Shown here: positions 25,662-35,382 of the stretch, one piece after another | How positions within the stretch are numbered: the first letter of the stretch is position 1 | How the letters are laid out: each line of letters starts with the position of its first letter | Assembly (NCBI GenBank): GCA_049700195.1 | Contig: JBNAVY010000001.1 | Span: 1-64,000 of the forward strand | Source of the DNA: JBNAVY01 sp049700195 | GTDB taxonomy: Bacteria > Bacillota > Thermoanaerobacteria > Thermoanaerobacterales > Thermoanaerobacteraceae | Reading direction: 5' to 3' | Length of the DNA: 64,000 nt | Position numbers and translations under genes: made by a program | The notes under the pieces: model-generated | What the model was told of the DNA's origin: nothing | Seen by the model: only the letters and a program-made list of their open reading frames with translations | Database searches by the model: none

Positions 25662-26858
25662 ATGTCAAAACGAAAAATCTATTCTGGTGCAATTGCACTA
25701 ATCCTTATTACTAGTATTATTACATTTTTTTTAACAAATACTATATCTATTATTTTACCAGATGGAAAAGTTATTATTTCAAGACAAGATTATGATTTAA
25801 TGCAGCAGTATAAAAAGTTATTTGAAGAACGTCAGATTCTTTTAAATGGCTATGTTGATGAAATAAATCCATCAGTACTATATAATGGTTCTTTAAAAGG
25901 GATGGCAAATTCTCTTAATGATCCTTATACTGTTTATATGGACAAAAAAGAGTTTTCAGATTTTATGACACAAACTACAGGTACATATGGAGGAATAGGA
26001 ATTGTTGTTGCTGTTGATAAAGATGAACACATTGTAGTTGTATCGCCTATTAAAAATACTCCAGGTGAGAGAGCAGGAATAAAATCAGGGGATATAATTA
26101 CAGCAGTAGATGAAAAAAAAGTAAGTGGTAAAAACCTTGACGAGGCTGTTTCTATGATGAAGGGACCTGAGGGAACAAAAGTAACATTAACTATTTTAAG
26201 AGATGGCAAAACTTTTACAAAGACTATTACAAGAGAGATAATTAAATTAGAAACTGTAGATAGTACAATGTTACCGAACAGTATAGGTTATATAAAAATC
26301 ACAATGTTTGATCAAAGTACATCTAAAGATTTTAAAGATGCCCTAAATAAATTAAAAACGGATGGTATGAAAGGGCTCATAATAGATTTAAGGGATAACC
26401 CAGGCGGTCTTTTAGATGAATGTGTAAGTATTGCTAATGAGATTGTACCAAAAGGTGTAATTGTTTCAACTAAAGGAAGAATTGATAACAAGGTCTATAA
26501 TTCAAAAGGTCCAGGTTTGAACAAACCCCTTGCTATATTGGTAAATAAAGGTAGTGCCAGTGCGTCTGAAATTTTATCTGGAGCAGTAAAAGATAGAAAA
26601 GCCGGAGTACTTGTTGGTACTACAACTTTTGGGAAAGGTCTTGTTCAGACAATCGTTGATTTTAATGATGGTACAGGATTAAAATATACAATTGCACGAT
26701 ACTATACTCCTAATGGAGTTAATATTCAAGGCAAAGGAATTGAACCAAATTTTGTTGTTGAGCTTCCTAAAGATTATGTAATAAAGGATAAACCAGATTT
26801 AAAAACTGATACACAGTTAATAAAAGCTTTTGATATAATTAAAAGTGAGATAAAGTAA
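25662..26858 (+). CDS. ctpA: Carboxy-terminal processing protease (S41)
   Basis: A 398-residue membrane-anchored protease. Seen: a signal-anchor helix at 8-30, PDZ domain at about 105-195 (GGIGIVV, GIKSGDIITAVD), and the S41 catalytic domain with NPGGLLDE, GSASASE containing Ser300, and FGKG with Lys325. The 25-residue Ser-Lys spacing is normal for this family. It cleaves exported proteins at the C-terminus. GGTGGGGAAAAT precedes ATG 25662. The next gene, also with a PDZ domain, starts about 9 bp after the stop. Confidence 0.94.
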   Translation: MSKRKIYSGAIALILITSIITFFLTNTISIILPDGKVIISRQDYDLMQQYKKLFEERQILLNGYVDEINPSVLYNGSLKGMANSLNDPYTVYMDKKEFSDFMTQTTGTYGGIGIVVAVDKDEHIVVVSPIKNTPGERAGIKSGDIITAVDEKKVSGKNLDEAVSMMKGPEGTKVTLTILRDGKTFTKTITREIIKLETVDSTMLPNSIGYIKITMFDQSTSKDFKDALNKLKTDGMKGLIIDLRDNPGGLLDECVSIANEIVPKGVIVSTKGRIDNKVYNSKGPGLNKPLAILVNKGSASASEILSGAVKDRKAGVLVGTTTFGKGLVQTIVDFNDGTGLKYTIARYYTPNGVNIQGKGIEPNFVVELPKDYVIKDKPDLKTDTQLIKAFDIIKSEIK

Positions 26859-26867
26859 GGTGTGAAA

Positions 26868-28109
26868 ATGATAATATTTATTCAAGTTATTTGGGAAACA
26901 ATAAAAACTGTTGCAATGGCTATATTTAATCCGCTTTTTTGGCTTGTAGTAGTATTAATCTGGCTTCAATATAAAAATAAAGTAAAGCTTGAACGTGAGA
27001 TTCTTGGTAAAGAACAGGAAACAATGAAAGATCTACTTTTGGATTCAATTGTTTATGGACTTTTTGCTGCTATAATTGGAAGTATAATTATAGTTTTACT
27101 TGGTATAACAATTGAAAATATAGGTCTTGAATATGTATGGCCATTAGCAATATTACTTATGTTAATTAACCCCAGATATATTTGTTTTTCATATGCTGGC
27201 GGGTTAGTATCTTTGTTTAGTTTAATATTTGGTTTTCCTCATATTAATGTACCAGCACTTATGGCTATTGTAGGCATACTTCACTTAATGGAAAGCATGT
27301 TGATTTTTTTAGATGGTCATCATAATAGCACGCCAGTATTTGTAGAGCTTAATGATGGAAGAATAGTTGGCGGATTTTCAATGCAAAAATTTTGGCCTAT
27401 ACCTTTTGCAGTTTTAATTATTGTAACAGGAGTTACAGCATCACAAGGTTTTAATATGCCTGATTGGTGGCCTATAATAAAGCCAACAGGTATTGATACT
27501 AATAATATGATTTTGGGTATTACACTTGGTATGGCTGCACTTGGATATGGAGATATTGCCATTACAAAAACTCCAAAAAAGAAGAGTTTAGTATCTGCGA
27601 AAAGATTGTTAATATTTAGTTTGATTCTGATTGGTTTGTCAATTGCTGGGATATATAGTGTTATTTTTCAGTTTTTAGCTGCAATATTTGCTCCTTTAGC
27701 TCATGAAACAATAATTTTATTTGGACAAAGAGACGAAAGGATTAATGCACCTCTATTTGTTGCTCCAGAAAATGGTGTTATGGTATTGTTTATTGCTAAA
27801 GGCTCACCTGCTGAAAAAATGGGTATTAGCCCAGGAGATACTATATTAAAGATTAATGATTTTACTATTAAAGATGATAATGACATTATAAATATTTTAT
27901 CGAAACAGCCTGATTTTTTGAGTATAACTGTACGGGAATTAGGAGGAAGTTATACTAATTATGAATATAGAGATTCCAGAGGTATTAAAGGAATAGGTGT
28001 TTTAATTGTTCCTAAATCTCCACAAATTGTAATGAAAATTAGTGACGGAAGTTTAATAGGTGACAAAATAAAAAAATTCTTTATTAATTTATTTAAAGGG
28101 AAAAGGTAA
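26868..28109 (+). CDS. Polytopic membrane protein with C-terminal PDZ domain
   Basis: About 413 residues. Seen: seven or eight hydrophobic helices spread over residues 5-270, then a PDZ domain from about 295 (GVMVLFIAKGSPAEKMGISP and GDTILKINDF) and a basic C-terminal tail. The frame opens at GTG 26862; ATG 26868 is better spaced from TAAGGTG. It resembles conserved clostridial PDZ membrane proteins found next to ctpA. It may present substrates to the protease, but no catalytic motif is visible. Confidence 0.82.
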   Translation: MIIFIQVIWETIKTVAMAIFNPLFWLVVVLIWLQYKNKVKLEREILGKEQETMKDLLLDSIVYGLFAAIIGSIIIVLLGITIENIGLEYVWPLAILLMLINPRYICFSYAGGLVSLFSLIFGFPHINVPALMAIVGILHLMESMLIFLDGHHNSTPVFVELNDGRIVGGFSMQKFWPIPFAVLIIVTGVTASQGFNMPDWWPIIKPTGIDTNNMILGITLGMAALGYGDIAITKTPKKKSLVSAKRLLIFSLILIGLSIAGIYSVIFQFLAAIFAPLAHETIILFGQRDERINAPLFVAPENGVMVLFIAKGSPAEKMGISPGDTILKINDFTIKDDNDIINILSKQPDFLSITVRELGGSYTNYEYRDSRGIKGIGVLIVPKSPQIVMKISDGSLIGDKIKKFFINLFKGKR

Positions 28110-28122
28110 GGTGAGGCATAAT

Positions 28123-28848
28123 ATGGAACTACAAACTTTTGAAACTTATTTATCAGTTAATGAAAGACAAATTAAAGATAAAATGATTGTGATTATAGAT
28201 ACATTAAGAGCTACAAGTGTTATTACTACAGCTCTTTATAATGGTGCTAAGGAAGTAATTCCCGTTGCTGAAATAGAAGAAGCAGTTAATTTTGTAAAAA
28301 ATTTTGGGAGAGAAGGTTACTTACTTGGTGGTGAAAGGAATACATTTAAAATAGATGGCTTTGATTTATCTAATTCTCCCCTTGAATATACAAAAGAAGT
28401 AGTTCAAGGTAAAACTGTTATTTTAACGACGACAAATGGAACTAGAGCGTTAAAAAAAGTTTCAGCAAATGATGATGTTATTTTAGGATGTTTGCTCAAT
28501 GCTGGTTCTATAGCGGAATATATTGCACAAGGGAATAAAGATGTTGCAATTGTATGTTCAGGTACAGAAGGAAAATTTTCAATAGATGATATAGTAACAG
28601 CAGGAGTGATATTTGATAAGCTAAATAAATATTTAGATTTTGACAGTGATGATTTAACTAAAGCTAGTTATCAGTTATATAAGCCTTTTAGCAATGATAT
28701 TACAAAGATTATTGAGTTAGGGACTCACTATAAAAACTTAAAAAAACAAGGTTTTGATAAAGATTTAGAGTTCTGTCTTTCTATTGATAAATATAATATA
28801 ATTCCACGATATAAAGATGGAGTTGTAAGGGTTATAGCTGACTTTTAG
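28123..28848 (+). CDS. 2-phosphosulfolactate phosphatase (ComB) family protein
   Basis: About 241 residues. Seen: VIIDTLRATSVITTALYNGA near the N-terminus, TTTNGTRAL, and SGTEGKFSIDDIVTAG, the conserved blocks of ComB. In archaea ComB serves coenzyme M synthesis, and in sporulating Firmicutes sulfolactate synthesis; nothing else for either pathway lies here, so the substrate is open. ATG 28123 is six bases after GTGAGG; an in-frame GTG at 28111 is the ribosome site itself. It is last in the ctpA unit, with a terminator across its stop. Confidence 0.85.
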   Translation: MELQTFETYLSVNERQIKDKMIVIIDTLRATSVITTALYNGAKEVIPVAEIEEAVNFVKNFGREGYLLGGERNTFKIDGFDLSNSPLEYTKEVVQGKTVILTTTNGTRALKKVSANDDVILGCLLNAGSIAEYIAQGNKDVAIVCSGTEGKFSIDDIVTAGVIFDKLNKYLDFDSDDLTKASYQLYKPFSNDITKIIELGTHYKNLKKQGFDKDLEFCLSIDKYNIIPRYKDGVVRVIADF

Positions 28849-28862
28849 TCAGCTTTTTTTAT
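28836..28862 (+). terminator. Rho-independent terminator after the ComB-like gene
   Basis: AGCTGACT and AGTCAGCT form a perfect 8-bp stem with a 3-nt loop, then seven or more T. It overlaps the TAG stop at 28846-28848. Confidence 0.92.
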
Positions 28863-28866
28863 TAAT

Positions 28867-28895
28867 TTGTGTAAAAAAAAGCTGTATGTTATAAT
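28867..28895 (+). promoter_or_regulatory. Predicted promoter for uvrB
   Basis: TTGTGT (28867-28872), a 17-bp spacer and TATAAT (28890-28895) lie 41 bp before uvrB. I looked for a LexA operator of the GAAC-N4-GTTC type over it and saw none. Confidence 0.7.
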
Positions 28896-28936
28896 TAATA
28901 ATTGATAAAATATATTAATTAAAAGAAGGTATTAAT

Positions 28937-30922
28937 ATGAGTAGTTTTAAGCTGAAATCTGATTTCAAACCAACTGGAGATCAACCAAAAGCAATTAGTA
29001 GATTAGTTGATGGTATAAAAAGCGGGTTTCAATATCAGACCCTTTTAGGTGTTACTGGTTCGGGAAAAACTTTTACTATGGCAAATATTATTGAAAAATT
29101 GAATAAACCTACTTTAGTAATTGCCCATAATAAAACTTTAGCTGCACAATTGTGCAGTGAGTTTAGAGAATTTTTCCCCGAAAATGCTGTTGAGTATTTT
29201 GTAAGTTATTATGATTATTATCAACCAGAAGCTTATATACCTCAGACAGATACTTATATTGAAAAAGATTCTTCTATAAATGAAGAAATAGATAAATTAC
29301 GACATTCAGCAACTGCAGCCTTATTTGAAAGACGAGATGTAATTATAGTTGCAAGTGTTTCTTGCATTTATGGCTTAGGTGATCCAATTGATTATGAAAA
29401 TTTAATGCTTTCTTTGCGCCCTGGAATGATAAGAGATCGTGATGAGATTTTAAAAAAACTTGTTGACATACATTATGAAAGAAATGATATTAATTTTATA
29501 AGAGGCAAATTTAGAGTACGAGGAGATGTTGTTGAAATTTTTCCTGCTTCTTCATCTGATAAGGCAATAAGAGTAGAATTTTTTGGAGATGAAATAGAGA
29601 GAATTTCTGAAATAGATACCCTAACGGGAGAAATTCTTGGAATAAGAAATCATGTTGCAATTTTTCCTGCATCACACTATGCTACATCAAAAGAAAAAAT
29701 TAACAAAGCTATTATAACAATAAAAGAAGAATTTGAAGAAAGATATAAAGAATTAAAAGATAATGGAAAAATAGTCGAAGCTGAGAGATTAAAACAAAGA
29801 ACCAATTATGATCTTGAAATGTTAAGCGAAGTTGGGTTTTGTCAAGGTATAGAAAATTATTCAAGGCATATATCTGGAAGACCTGCTGGAAGCCCTCCTT
29901 TTACACTTATAGATTATTTCCCAAAGGATTTTCTCATGTTTATAGATGAATCACATGTTACAATTCCTCAGATTAGAGGAATGTATAATGGAGATAGAGC
30001 AAGGAAGGAAACTTTAGTTGATTTTGGTTTCAGACTTCCTTCTGCTTTTGACAATAGGCCATTAAAATTTGATGAGTTTGAGAAGCGAATAAATCAAGTA
30101 ATATGTGTTTCTGCAACACCGGGGCCGTATGAGATTGATCACTCTGAGAGAGTAGTAGAGCAAATAATACGACCAACTGGTTTACTAGATCCAGAAATAA
30201 TTGTTAAACCAATTAAAGGTCAAGTAGATGACCTCATAGGGCAAATAAGGGATACAGTAAGCAGAGGTTTTAGAGTGCTTATAACAACTTTAACAAAAAA
30301 GATGGCTGAGGATCTTACAGATTATCTGTCTGATATGAATTTAAAAGTAAAATACCTTCATTCTGATATAGAGACTATAGAGAGAATGGAGATAATAAGA
30401 GATTTGAGATTAGGAAAATTTGATGTTTTAATAGGTATAAATTTACTAAGAGAAGGTCTAGATATTCCAGAAGTTGCTCTTGTAGCTATTATAGATGCTG
30501 ATAAGGAAGGATTTTTACGTTCAGAAACCTCACTTATACAGACTATAGGACGTGCAGCCAGGAATTCTGAAGGGCGTGTAATTATGTATGCTGATACAAT
30601 TACTAACTCTATGAAAAGAGCCATTGATGAGACAAACAGAAGAAGAAAAATACAAATTGATTATAATATAGCCAATAACATTACCCCAAAAACAATTGTA
30701 AAAGGTATAAGAGATATAATTGAAGCAACTAAAACTGCAGAAAGTCCAGAAGTATATAAAGTTGATAAAACATCTAAAAAAGATAAGTCTATCATAGAAG
30801 ATATGATTGTACAGCTTGAAAAGGAAATGAAACAAGCTGCTTTAGAGCTTCAATTTGAAAAAGCCGCAAAATTAAGGGATATGATTTTCGAAATGAAGAA
30901 GGAGCTAGAAAAAGTAATTTGA
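28937..30922 (+). CDS. uvrB: Excinuclease ABC subunit B
   Basis: A 661-residue UvrB of normal length. Seen: Walker A GVTGSGKT at 38-45, the beta-hairpin region YDYYQPEAYIPQTDTYIEKD, DESH-type helicase motif FIDESH, motif VI QTIGRAARN, and a C-terminal UVR domain QFEKAAKLRD for binding UvrC. It loads onto damaged DNA with UvrA and directs UvrC incision. AGAAGG precedes ATG 28937. It is followed after 6-9 bp by uvrA in one transcription unit. Confidence 0.98.
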   Translation: MSSFKLKSDFKPTGDQPKAISRLVDGIKSGFQYQTLLGVTGSGKTFTMANIIEKLNKPTLVIAHNKTLAAQLCSEFREFFPENAVEYFVSYYDYYQPEAYIPQTDTYIEKDSSINEEIDKLRHSATAALFERRDVIIVASVSCIYGLGDPIDYENLMLSLRPGMIRDRDEILKKLVDIHYERNDINFIRGKFRVRGDVVEIFPASSSDKAIRVEFFGDEIERISEIDTLTGEILGIRNHVAIFPASHYATSKEKINKAIITIKEEFEERYKELKDNGKIVEAERLKQRTNYDLEMLSEVGFCQGIENYSRHISGRPAGSPPFTLIDYFPKDFLMFIDESHVTIPQIRGMYNGDRARKETLVDFGFRLPSAFDNRPLKFDEFEKRINQVICVSATPGPYEIDHSERVVEQIIRPTGLLDPEIIVKPIKGQVDDLIGQIRDTVSRGFRVLITTLTKKMAEDLTDYLSDMNLKVKYLHSDIETIERMEIIRDLRLGKFDVLIGINLLREGLDIPEVALVAIIDADKEGFLRSETSLIQTIGRAARNSEGRVIMYADTITNSMKRAIDETNRRRKIQIDYNIANNITPKTIVKGIRDIIEATKTAESPEVYKVDKTSKKDKSIIEDMIVQLEKEMKQAALELQFEKAAKLRDMIFEMKKELEKVI

Positions 30923-30931
30923 GGTGGAATG

Positions 30932-33715
30932 ATGTCAAAAGATAAAATAATAATTAAAGGTGCAAGAGTGCATAATTTAAAAAATATAGATTTAGAAATA
31001 CCAAGAGACAAACTTATTGTTATTACAGGGTTATCTGGTTCGGGTAAATCTTCACTTGCATTTGATACTATTTATGCTGAAGGGCAAAGAAGGTATGTAG
31101 AATCTTTATCTGCTTATGCAAGGCAATTTTTGGGACAACTAGATAAACCTGATGTTGATTATATAGAAGGTTTATCCCCTGCAATAGCGATAGATCAGAA
31201 AACAACCAGCAAAAATCCAAGGTCAACAGTAGGTACAATTACAGAAATCTATGATTATTTAAGACTTCTTTATTCCCGAATAGGAGTTTTACATTGTCCT
31301 AATTGTGGTAAAGAAATAACCATGCAGACAATTGATCAAATGATAGATAAAATCAAGGAACTGTCAACAGGTACAAGAATACAGATTCTTGCACCTGTAA
31401 TCAGAGGGCGCAAGGGCGAGTATATTAAACTTCTTAATGATATTAAAAAAAGCGGTTATGTAAGAGTAAAAATAGATGGAAGTATATATGATATAAATGA
31501 AGAGATTAAGTTGGATAAAAATAAGAAACATACAATAGAAGTTGTAATTGACAGGATTATAATAAAAGAGGGTATTGACTCAAGACTCGCAGATTCTTTA
31601 GAATCTGCTTTGAAACTTGCAGACGGTATTGTAACAATAGATGTTATTGGAGGTGATAGTATTACATTTTCAGAAAAATATGCATGTACAGAATGTGGTA
31701 TAAGTATAGAAGAACTTTCACCTCGGATGTTTTCCTTTAACAGTCCCTATGGGGCATGTCCAACTTGTAATGGACTTGGAGAGTTTATGAAAATAGCACC
31801 TGATTTATTAATACCAGATATGGAAAAATCTCTTGCAAATGGTGCACTTCCAGGAATTGTTGCATCATATGATAGTTATGCATATCATACTTTACTGAAA
31901 ATTATAAATCGATTTGGGTATGAAGAAGACACCCCATTTAGTAAATTTAGCAGTGATTTATATAACATTCTTTTATATGGAAAAGATACAAAAGGTAAAA
32001 GCTATAATTTTGAAGGTATAATTAATAATCTTGAAAGAAGATATAATAGTACTTCTTCAAGTTATATAAAAGAGGAAATTGAAAAGTATATGAGAACCAT
32101 AACCTGTCCTGCTTGCAAAGGAGCAAGATTGAAACCTGAAGTACTTGCTGTTACAGTTGGTGGACTTTCAATAAAAGAAATGACGGATTTACCAGTTATA
32201 GAGCTTATTGATTTTTTTAATAATTTAAATCTTACAGATAAGCAGGAAATGATAGGAAGGCAAATATTAAAAGAAATTAAAGCAAGATTGCATTTTCTTG
32301 TAGATGTAGGATTGGATTATTTAAACTTATCTAGAAAAGCAGGTACTTTATCAGGAGGAGAAGCACAGAGGATAAGACTTTCCAGTCAGATAGGATCAGG
32401 CTTAGTTGGTGTAACATATATACTTGATGAACCAAGTATTGGACTTCATCAAAGAGATAATGAAAGGCTTATTAATTCATTGAAGAAGTTAAAAGATCAA
32501 GGTAATACTGTTATTATTGTTGAACATGATAAGGATACTATGTTTGCGGCAGACTATATTGTAGATGTTGGACCTGGGCCAGGAGAACATGGTGGTCAAA
32601 TTGTAGTTTCTGGGGATATCAATGATGTAATTGCTTGTGATGATTCAATAACAGGTAAATATTTAAGTGGAAAAATAAAAATAAGTGTTCCACAAATAAG
32701 AAGAAAGCCTAATGGAAATAATTTAATAATAAGAGGTGCAAGGGAAAACAATTTAAAGAATATTGATGTTATAATACCATTAGGGATTTTTATTTCAGTC
32801 ACAGGGGTTTCAGGTTCTGGGAAAAGTACTTTAATTAATGAAGTTTTATACAAAGGTCTTGCACAAAAAATTTACAAATCAAAAGACAACCCTGGTAAGT
32901 TTGATAAAATTGAAGGGATAGAATATATAGATAAAATTATAAACATTGATCAATCACCAATTGGTAGAACTCCAAGGTCTAATCCTGCTACTTATACAGG
33001 TGTTTTCGATTATATAAGAGAAGTTTTTGCAAATACAAATGAATCAAAAATGAGAGGATATAAACCCGGCAGATTTAGTTTTAATGTTAAAGGAGGAAGA
33101 TGTGAAGCTTGCAGTGGTGATGGTATAATAAGAATAGAAATGAACTTTCTTCCTGATGTATATGTTCCTTGTGAGGTATGTAAAGGACTTAGATACAACA
33201 GAGAAACCCTTGAAGTAAAATTCAAAGGGAAAAATATTTCTGATGTTCTTAATATGACCGTAGAAGAAGCTATTGACTTTTTTGAAAATATACCAAGAAT
33301 AAAAAACAAGCTTCAAACTTTAGCTGATGTAGGATTAGGTTATATAAAACTTGGTCAGCCTTCAACACAATTATCTGGTGGCGAAGCACAGAGAATAAAA
33401 CTAGCTACAGAATTATCAAAACGATCCACAGGTAAAACTTTGTATATATTGGATGAACCTACCACTGGCCTTCATTTTGCTGACGTTCACAGACTTATTG
33501 AAGTATTAAACAGGTTAACTGATAGTGGAAATACAGTTATTGTAATTGAGCATAATCTTGATATAATTAAAAATGCGGATTATATTATAGATATGGGACC
33601 TGAAGGTGGAGATAGAGGCGGCAGAGTCATTGCTACAGGTACACCAGAACAGATTGCTGCAAATAATATATCTTATACCGGTTATTTTTTAAAAAATGTT
33701 CTATCTCAAGAATGA
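30932..33715 (+). CDS. uvrA: Excinuclease ABC subunit A
   Basis: About 927 residues, the damage-recognition ATPase. Seen: Walker A GLSGSGKSS near residue 32, zinc modules CTECGIS...CPTCNGLG and CEACSGDG...CEVCKGLR, two ABC signatures (LSGGEAQRIR and LSGGEAQRIK) and a second Walker A GVSGSGKST near 635. Two ATGs are adjacent at 30929 and 30932; GAGGTGG favours the second. It starts a few bases after uvrB and runs into an FHA gene whose ribosome site overlaps its end. Confidence 0.98.
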   Translation: MSKDKIIIKGARVHNLKNIDLEIPRDKLIVITGLSGSGKSSLAFDTIYAEGQRRYVESLSAYARQFLGQLDKPDVDYIEGLSPAIAIDQKTTSKNPRSTVGTITEIYDYLRLLYSRIGVLHCPNCGKEITMQTIDQMIDKIKELSTGTRIQILAPVIRGRKGEYIKLLNDIKKSGYVRVKIDGSIYDINEEIKLDKNKKHTIEVVIDRIIIKEGIDSRLADSLESALKLADGIVTIDVIGGDSITFSEKYACTECGISIEELSPRMFSFNSPYGACPTCNGLGEFMKIAPDLLIPDMEKSLANGALPGIVASYDSYAYHTLLKIINRFGYEEDTPFSKFSSDLYNILLYGKDTKGKSYNFEGIINNLERRYNSTSSSYIKEEIEKYMRTITCPACKGARLKPEVLAVTVGGLSIKEMTDLPVIELIDFFNNLNLTDKQEMIGRQILKEIKARLHFLVDVGLDYLNLSRKAGTLSGGEAQRIRLSSQIGSGLVGVTYILDEPSIGLHQRDNERLINSLKKLKDQGNTVIIVEHDKDTMFAADYIVDVGPGPGEHGGQIVVSGDINDVIACDDSITGKYLSGKIKISVPQIRRKPNGNNLIIRGARENNLKNIDVIIPLGIFISVTGVSGSGKSTLINEVLYKGLAQKIYKSKDNPGKFDKIEGIEYIDKIINIDQSPIGRTPRSNPATYTGVFDYIREVFANTNESKMRGYKPGRFSFNVKGGRCEACSGDGIIRIEMNFLPDVYVPCEVCKGLRYNRETLEVKFKGKNISDVLNMTVEEAIDFFENIPRIKNKLQTLADVGLGYIKLGQPSTQLSGGEAQRIKLATELSKRSTGKTLYILDEPTTGLHFADVHRLIEVLNRLTDSGNTVIVIEHNLDIIKNADYIIDMGPEGGDRGGRVIATGTPEQIAANNISYTGYFLKNVLSQE

Positions 33716-33725
33716 GGTGAATTTA

Positions 33726-34127
33726 ATGTTTACACTGGCATCACAAATTTTAAAATATGTCCTTATAATCCTAATATATTTATTTTTATATAGGGTTTTT
33801 AAAATAATATATTTGGACATAAAAGGTGTCAGAAGAGAAAGACAAATTACAAAAGCCAAATTAGAATTTTTAAATGGAGAAGGTACTTATAATTTGTTTG
33901 AAGTTACTACAATAGGGAGAGCTGACGATTGTGATATTGTAGTTGAAAGCCCTTATGTTTCAAGTAAACATGCAATTATAAAAAAAAGAGGGAAAAACTT
34001 CGTGCTTCAAGACTTAAACAGTACAAATGGAACTATTTTAAATGGGGAAAAAGTGAAAAAAATTTCTAAATTAAAAAATGGTGATATCATTTTAATAGGT
34101 GATACTGAGTTAAAATTTATTTTATAG
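33726..34127 (+). CDS. Membrane-anchored FHA domain protein
   Basis: 133 residues. Seen: one N-terminal membrane helix at about 8-26, a short basic linker, and an FHA domain with IGRADDCDIVV, SSKHA and NSTNGTILNG holding the phosphothreonine-binding Arg, Ser and Asn. It would bind phosphorylated partners of a Ser/Thr kinase at the membrane. GAGGTGAATTTA sets ATG 33726; a longer frame overlaps uvrA. It sits directly before an FtsW/RodA protein and a PBP, an arrangement common in Gram-positives and suggesting control of wall synthesis. Confidence 0.9.
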   Translation: MFTLASQILKYVLIILIYLFLYRVFKIIYLDIKGVRRERQITKAKLEFLNGEGTYNLFEVTTIGRADDCDIVVESPYVSSKHAIIKKRGKNFVLQDLNSTNGTILNGEKVKKISKLKNGDIILIGDTELKFIL

Positions 34128-34137
34128 GGTGAGCTTT

Positions 34138-35382
34138 ATGGAAGATTATTTAAAAGATGCATCAAAAGCCATGAGATATATTTTTTGGATATTTTTTATA
34201 GCATTTATGCTGCTTTTTATTCATAATAAGCCGCAAGGTTTTAATACTATTTATTTTACATTGGCTTTTCCAGTACTTATCTATATAGTATACAGAATTC
34301 ACATAAAGCTTTTTCCTTTAGGAGAAATTGATTTTATAATACTTACATCTTTCCTAACAGAAATGGGCTTAATAATGATTTATAGAGTTGCTCCAGATTT
34401 ACTAATAAAACAGATAATATGGATATTAGCCGGATTTTTTGTTTACTTTATTTCTTCTTATGTTTCTAAATATTATAATATTCTGTATAAATTTAAATAT
34501 AGTGAAATACTCTATTTAATAATTACTTTTATACTTATATTATCAACCTTGATGTTTGGAAGAGAAATAGGTGGTGCTAAAAACTGGCTAACATTTGATG
34601 GTATATATATCCAACCAGCCGAAGCAGCAAAAGTAATTTATATAATTTTTTTAGCTAAATATTTGTCAATAAAAAAACAGACAAAAGATATTATAATATT
34701 AGGTATAATAACAATACTAATTGTTAGTATTTTTGCTGTAGAAAAGGATTTAGGAATGGCTTTTCTGTTTTATTCTACAACATTATTTTTGATATTTATT
34801 GGAACATCCAATCTCATATATACAAGTGTAGGAATAATGACTCTTGTTTTTGGTACATTGCTGTCATATTTCTTATTTTCCCATGTAAGAATCAGAATAC
34901 AGGCTTGGTTGAATCCTTGGATGGATGTTCCTGGGAAAACATATCAGATTGTTCAGTCTCTTTTTGCTATAGGTTCTGGGGGTTTTTTTGGAACAGGTCT
35001 TGGAATGGGACATCCAGAATATATTCCTGTTGTTTCTACAGATTTTATTTTTGCTGCAATAAGTGAAGAGTTTGGGCTTTTAGGAGCAATTTCTCTTATT
35101 CTTGTGTACTTTGTTATAATATATAGAGGTACAAAGGTTGCTATAGATTCTAAAAATGAAACAGGTGCTTTAATAGCTATAGGTTTAACTTCTATGTTTG
35201 CACTGCAAGTATTTACAATAATAGGAGGAGTAATTAAATTTATACCTTTAACAGGAGTTACTCTTCCGTTTGTGAGTTATGGGGGAAGTTCTATGGTAAT
35301 GAGTTTTGTGACTCTAGGTATGTTAAATGGGATTTCTCTCAAGGAGGCAGAAGATTATGAACAAGTTGAACCGGAATATTAA
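34138..35382 (+). CDS. FtsW/RodA/SpoVE family peptidoglycan polymerase
   Basis: About 414 residues, ten predicted membrane helices. Seen: GGAKNWL, QPAEAAKV, the conserved loop VQSLFAIGSGGFFGTGLGMG, DFIFAAISEEFG and the C-terminal PFVSYGGSSMV. These SEDS proteins polymerise glycan strands together with a class B PBP, here encoded next and overlapping by 26 bp. GGGTGAGC precedes ATG 34138 (the frame opens at GTG 34129). Whether it serves division, elongation or sporulation cannot be settled from sequence. Confidence 0.93.
   Translation: MEDYLKDASKAMRYIFWIFFIAFMLLFIHNKPQGFNTIYFTLAFPVLIYIVYRIHIKLFPLGEIDFIILTSFLTEMGLIMIYRVAPDLLIKQIIWILAGFFVYFISSYVSKYYNILYKFKYSEILYLIITFILILSTLMFGREIGGAKNWLTFDGIYIQPAEAAKVIYIIFLAKYLSIKKQTKDIIILGIITILIVSIFAVEKDLGMAFLFYSTTLFLIFIGTSNLIYTSVGIMTLVFGTLLSYFLFSHVRIRIQAWLNPWMDVPGKTYQIVQSLFAIGSGGFFGTGLGMGHPEYIPVVSTDFIFAAISEEFGLLGAISLILVYFVIIYRGTKVAIDSKNETGALIAIGLTSMFALQVFTIIGGVIKFIPLTGVTLPFVSYGGSSMVMSFVTLGMLNGISLKEAEDYEQVEPEY

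Noticed and set aside
28849..28936. LexA/SOS operator for uvrBA
   Set aside because: No GAAC-N4-GTTC or similar dyad was found over or near the promoter.
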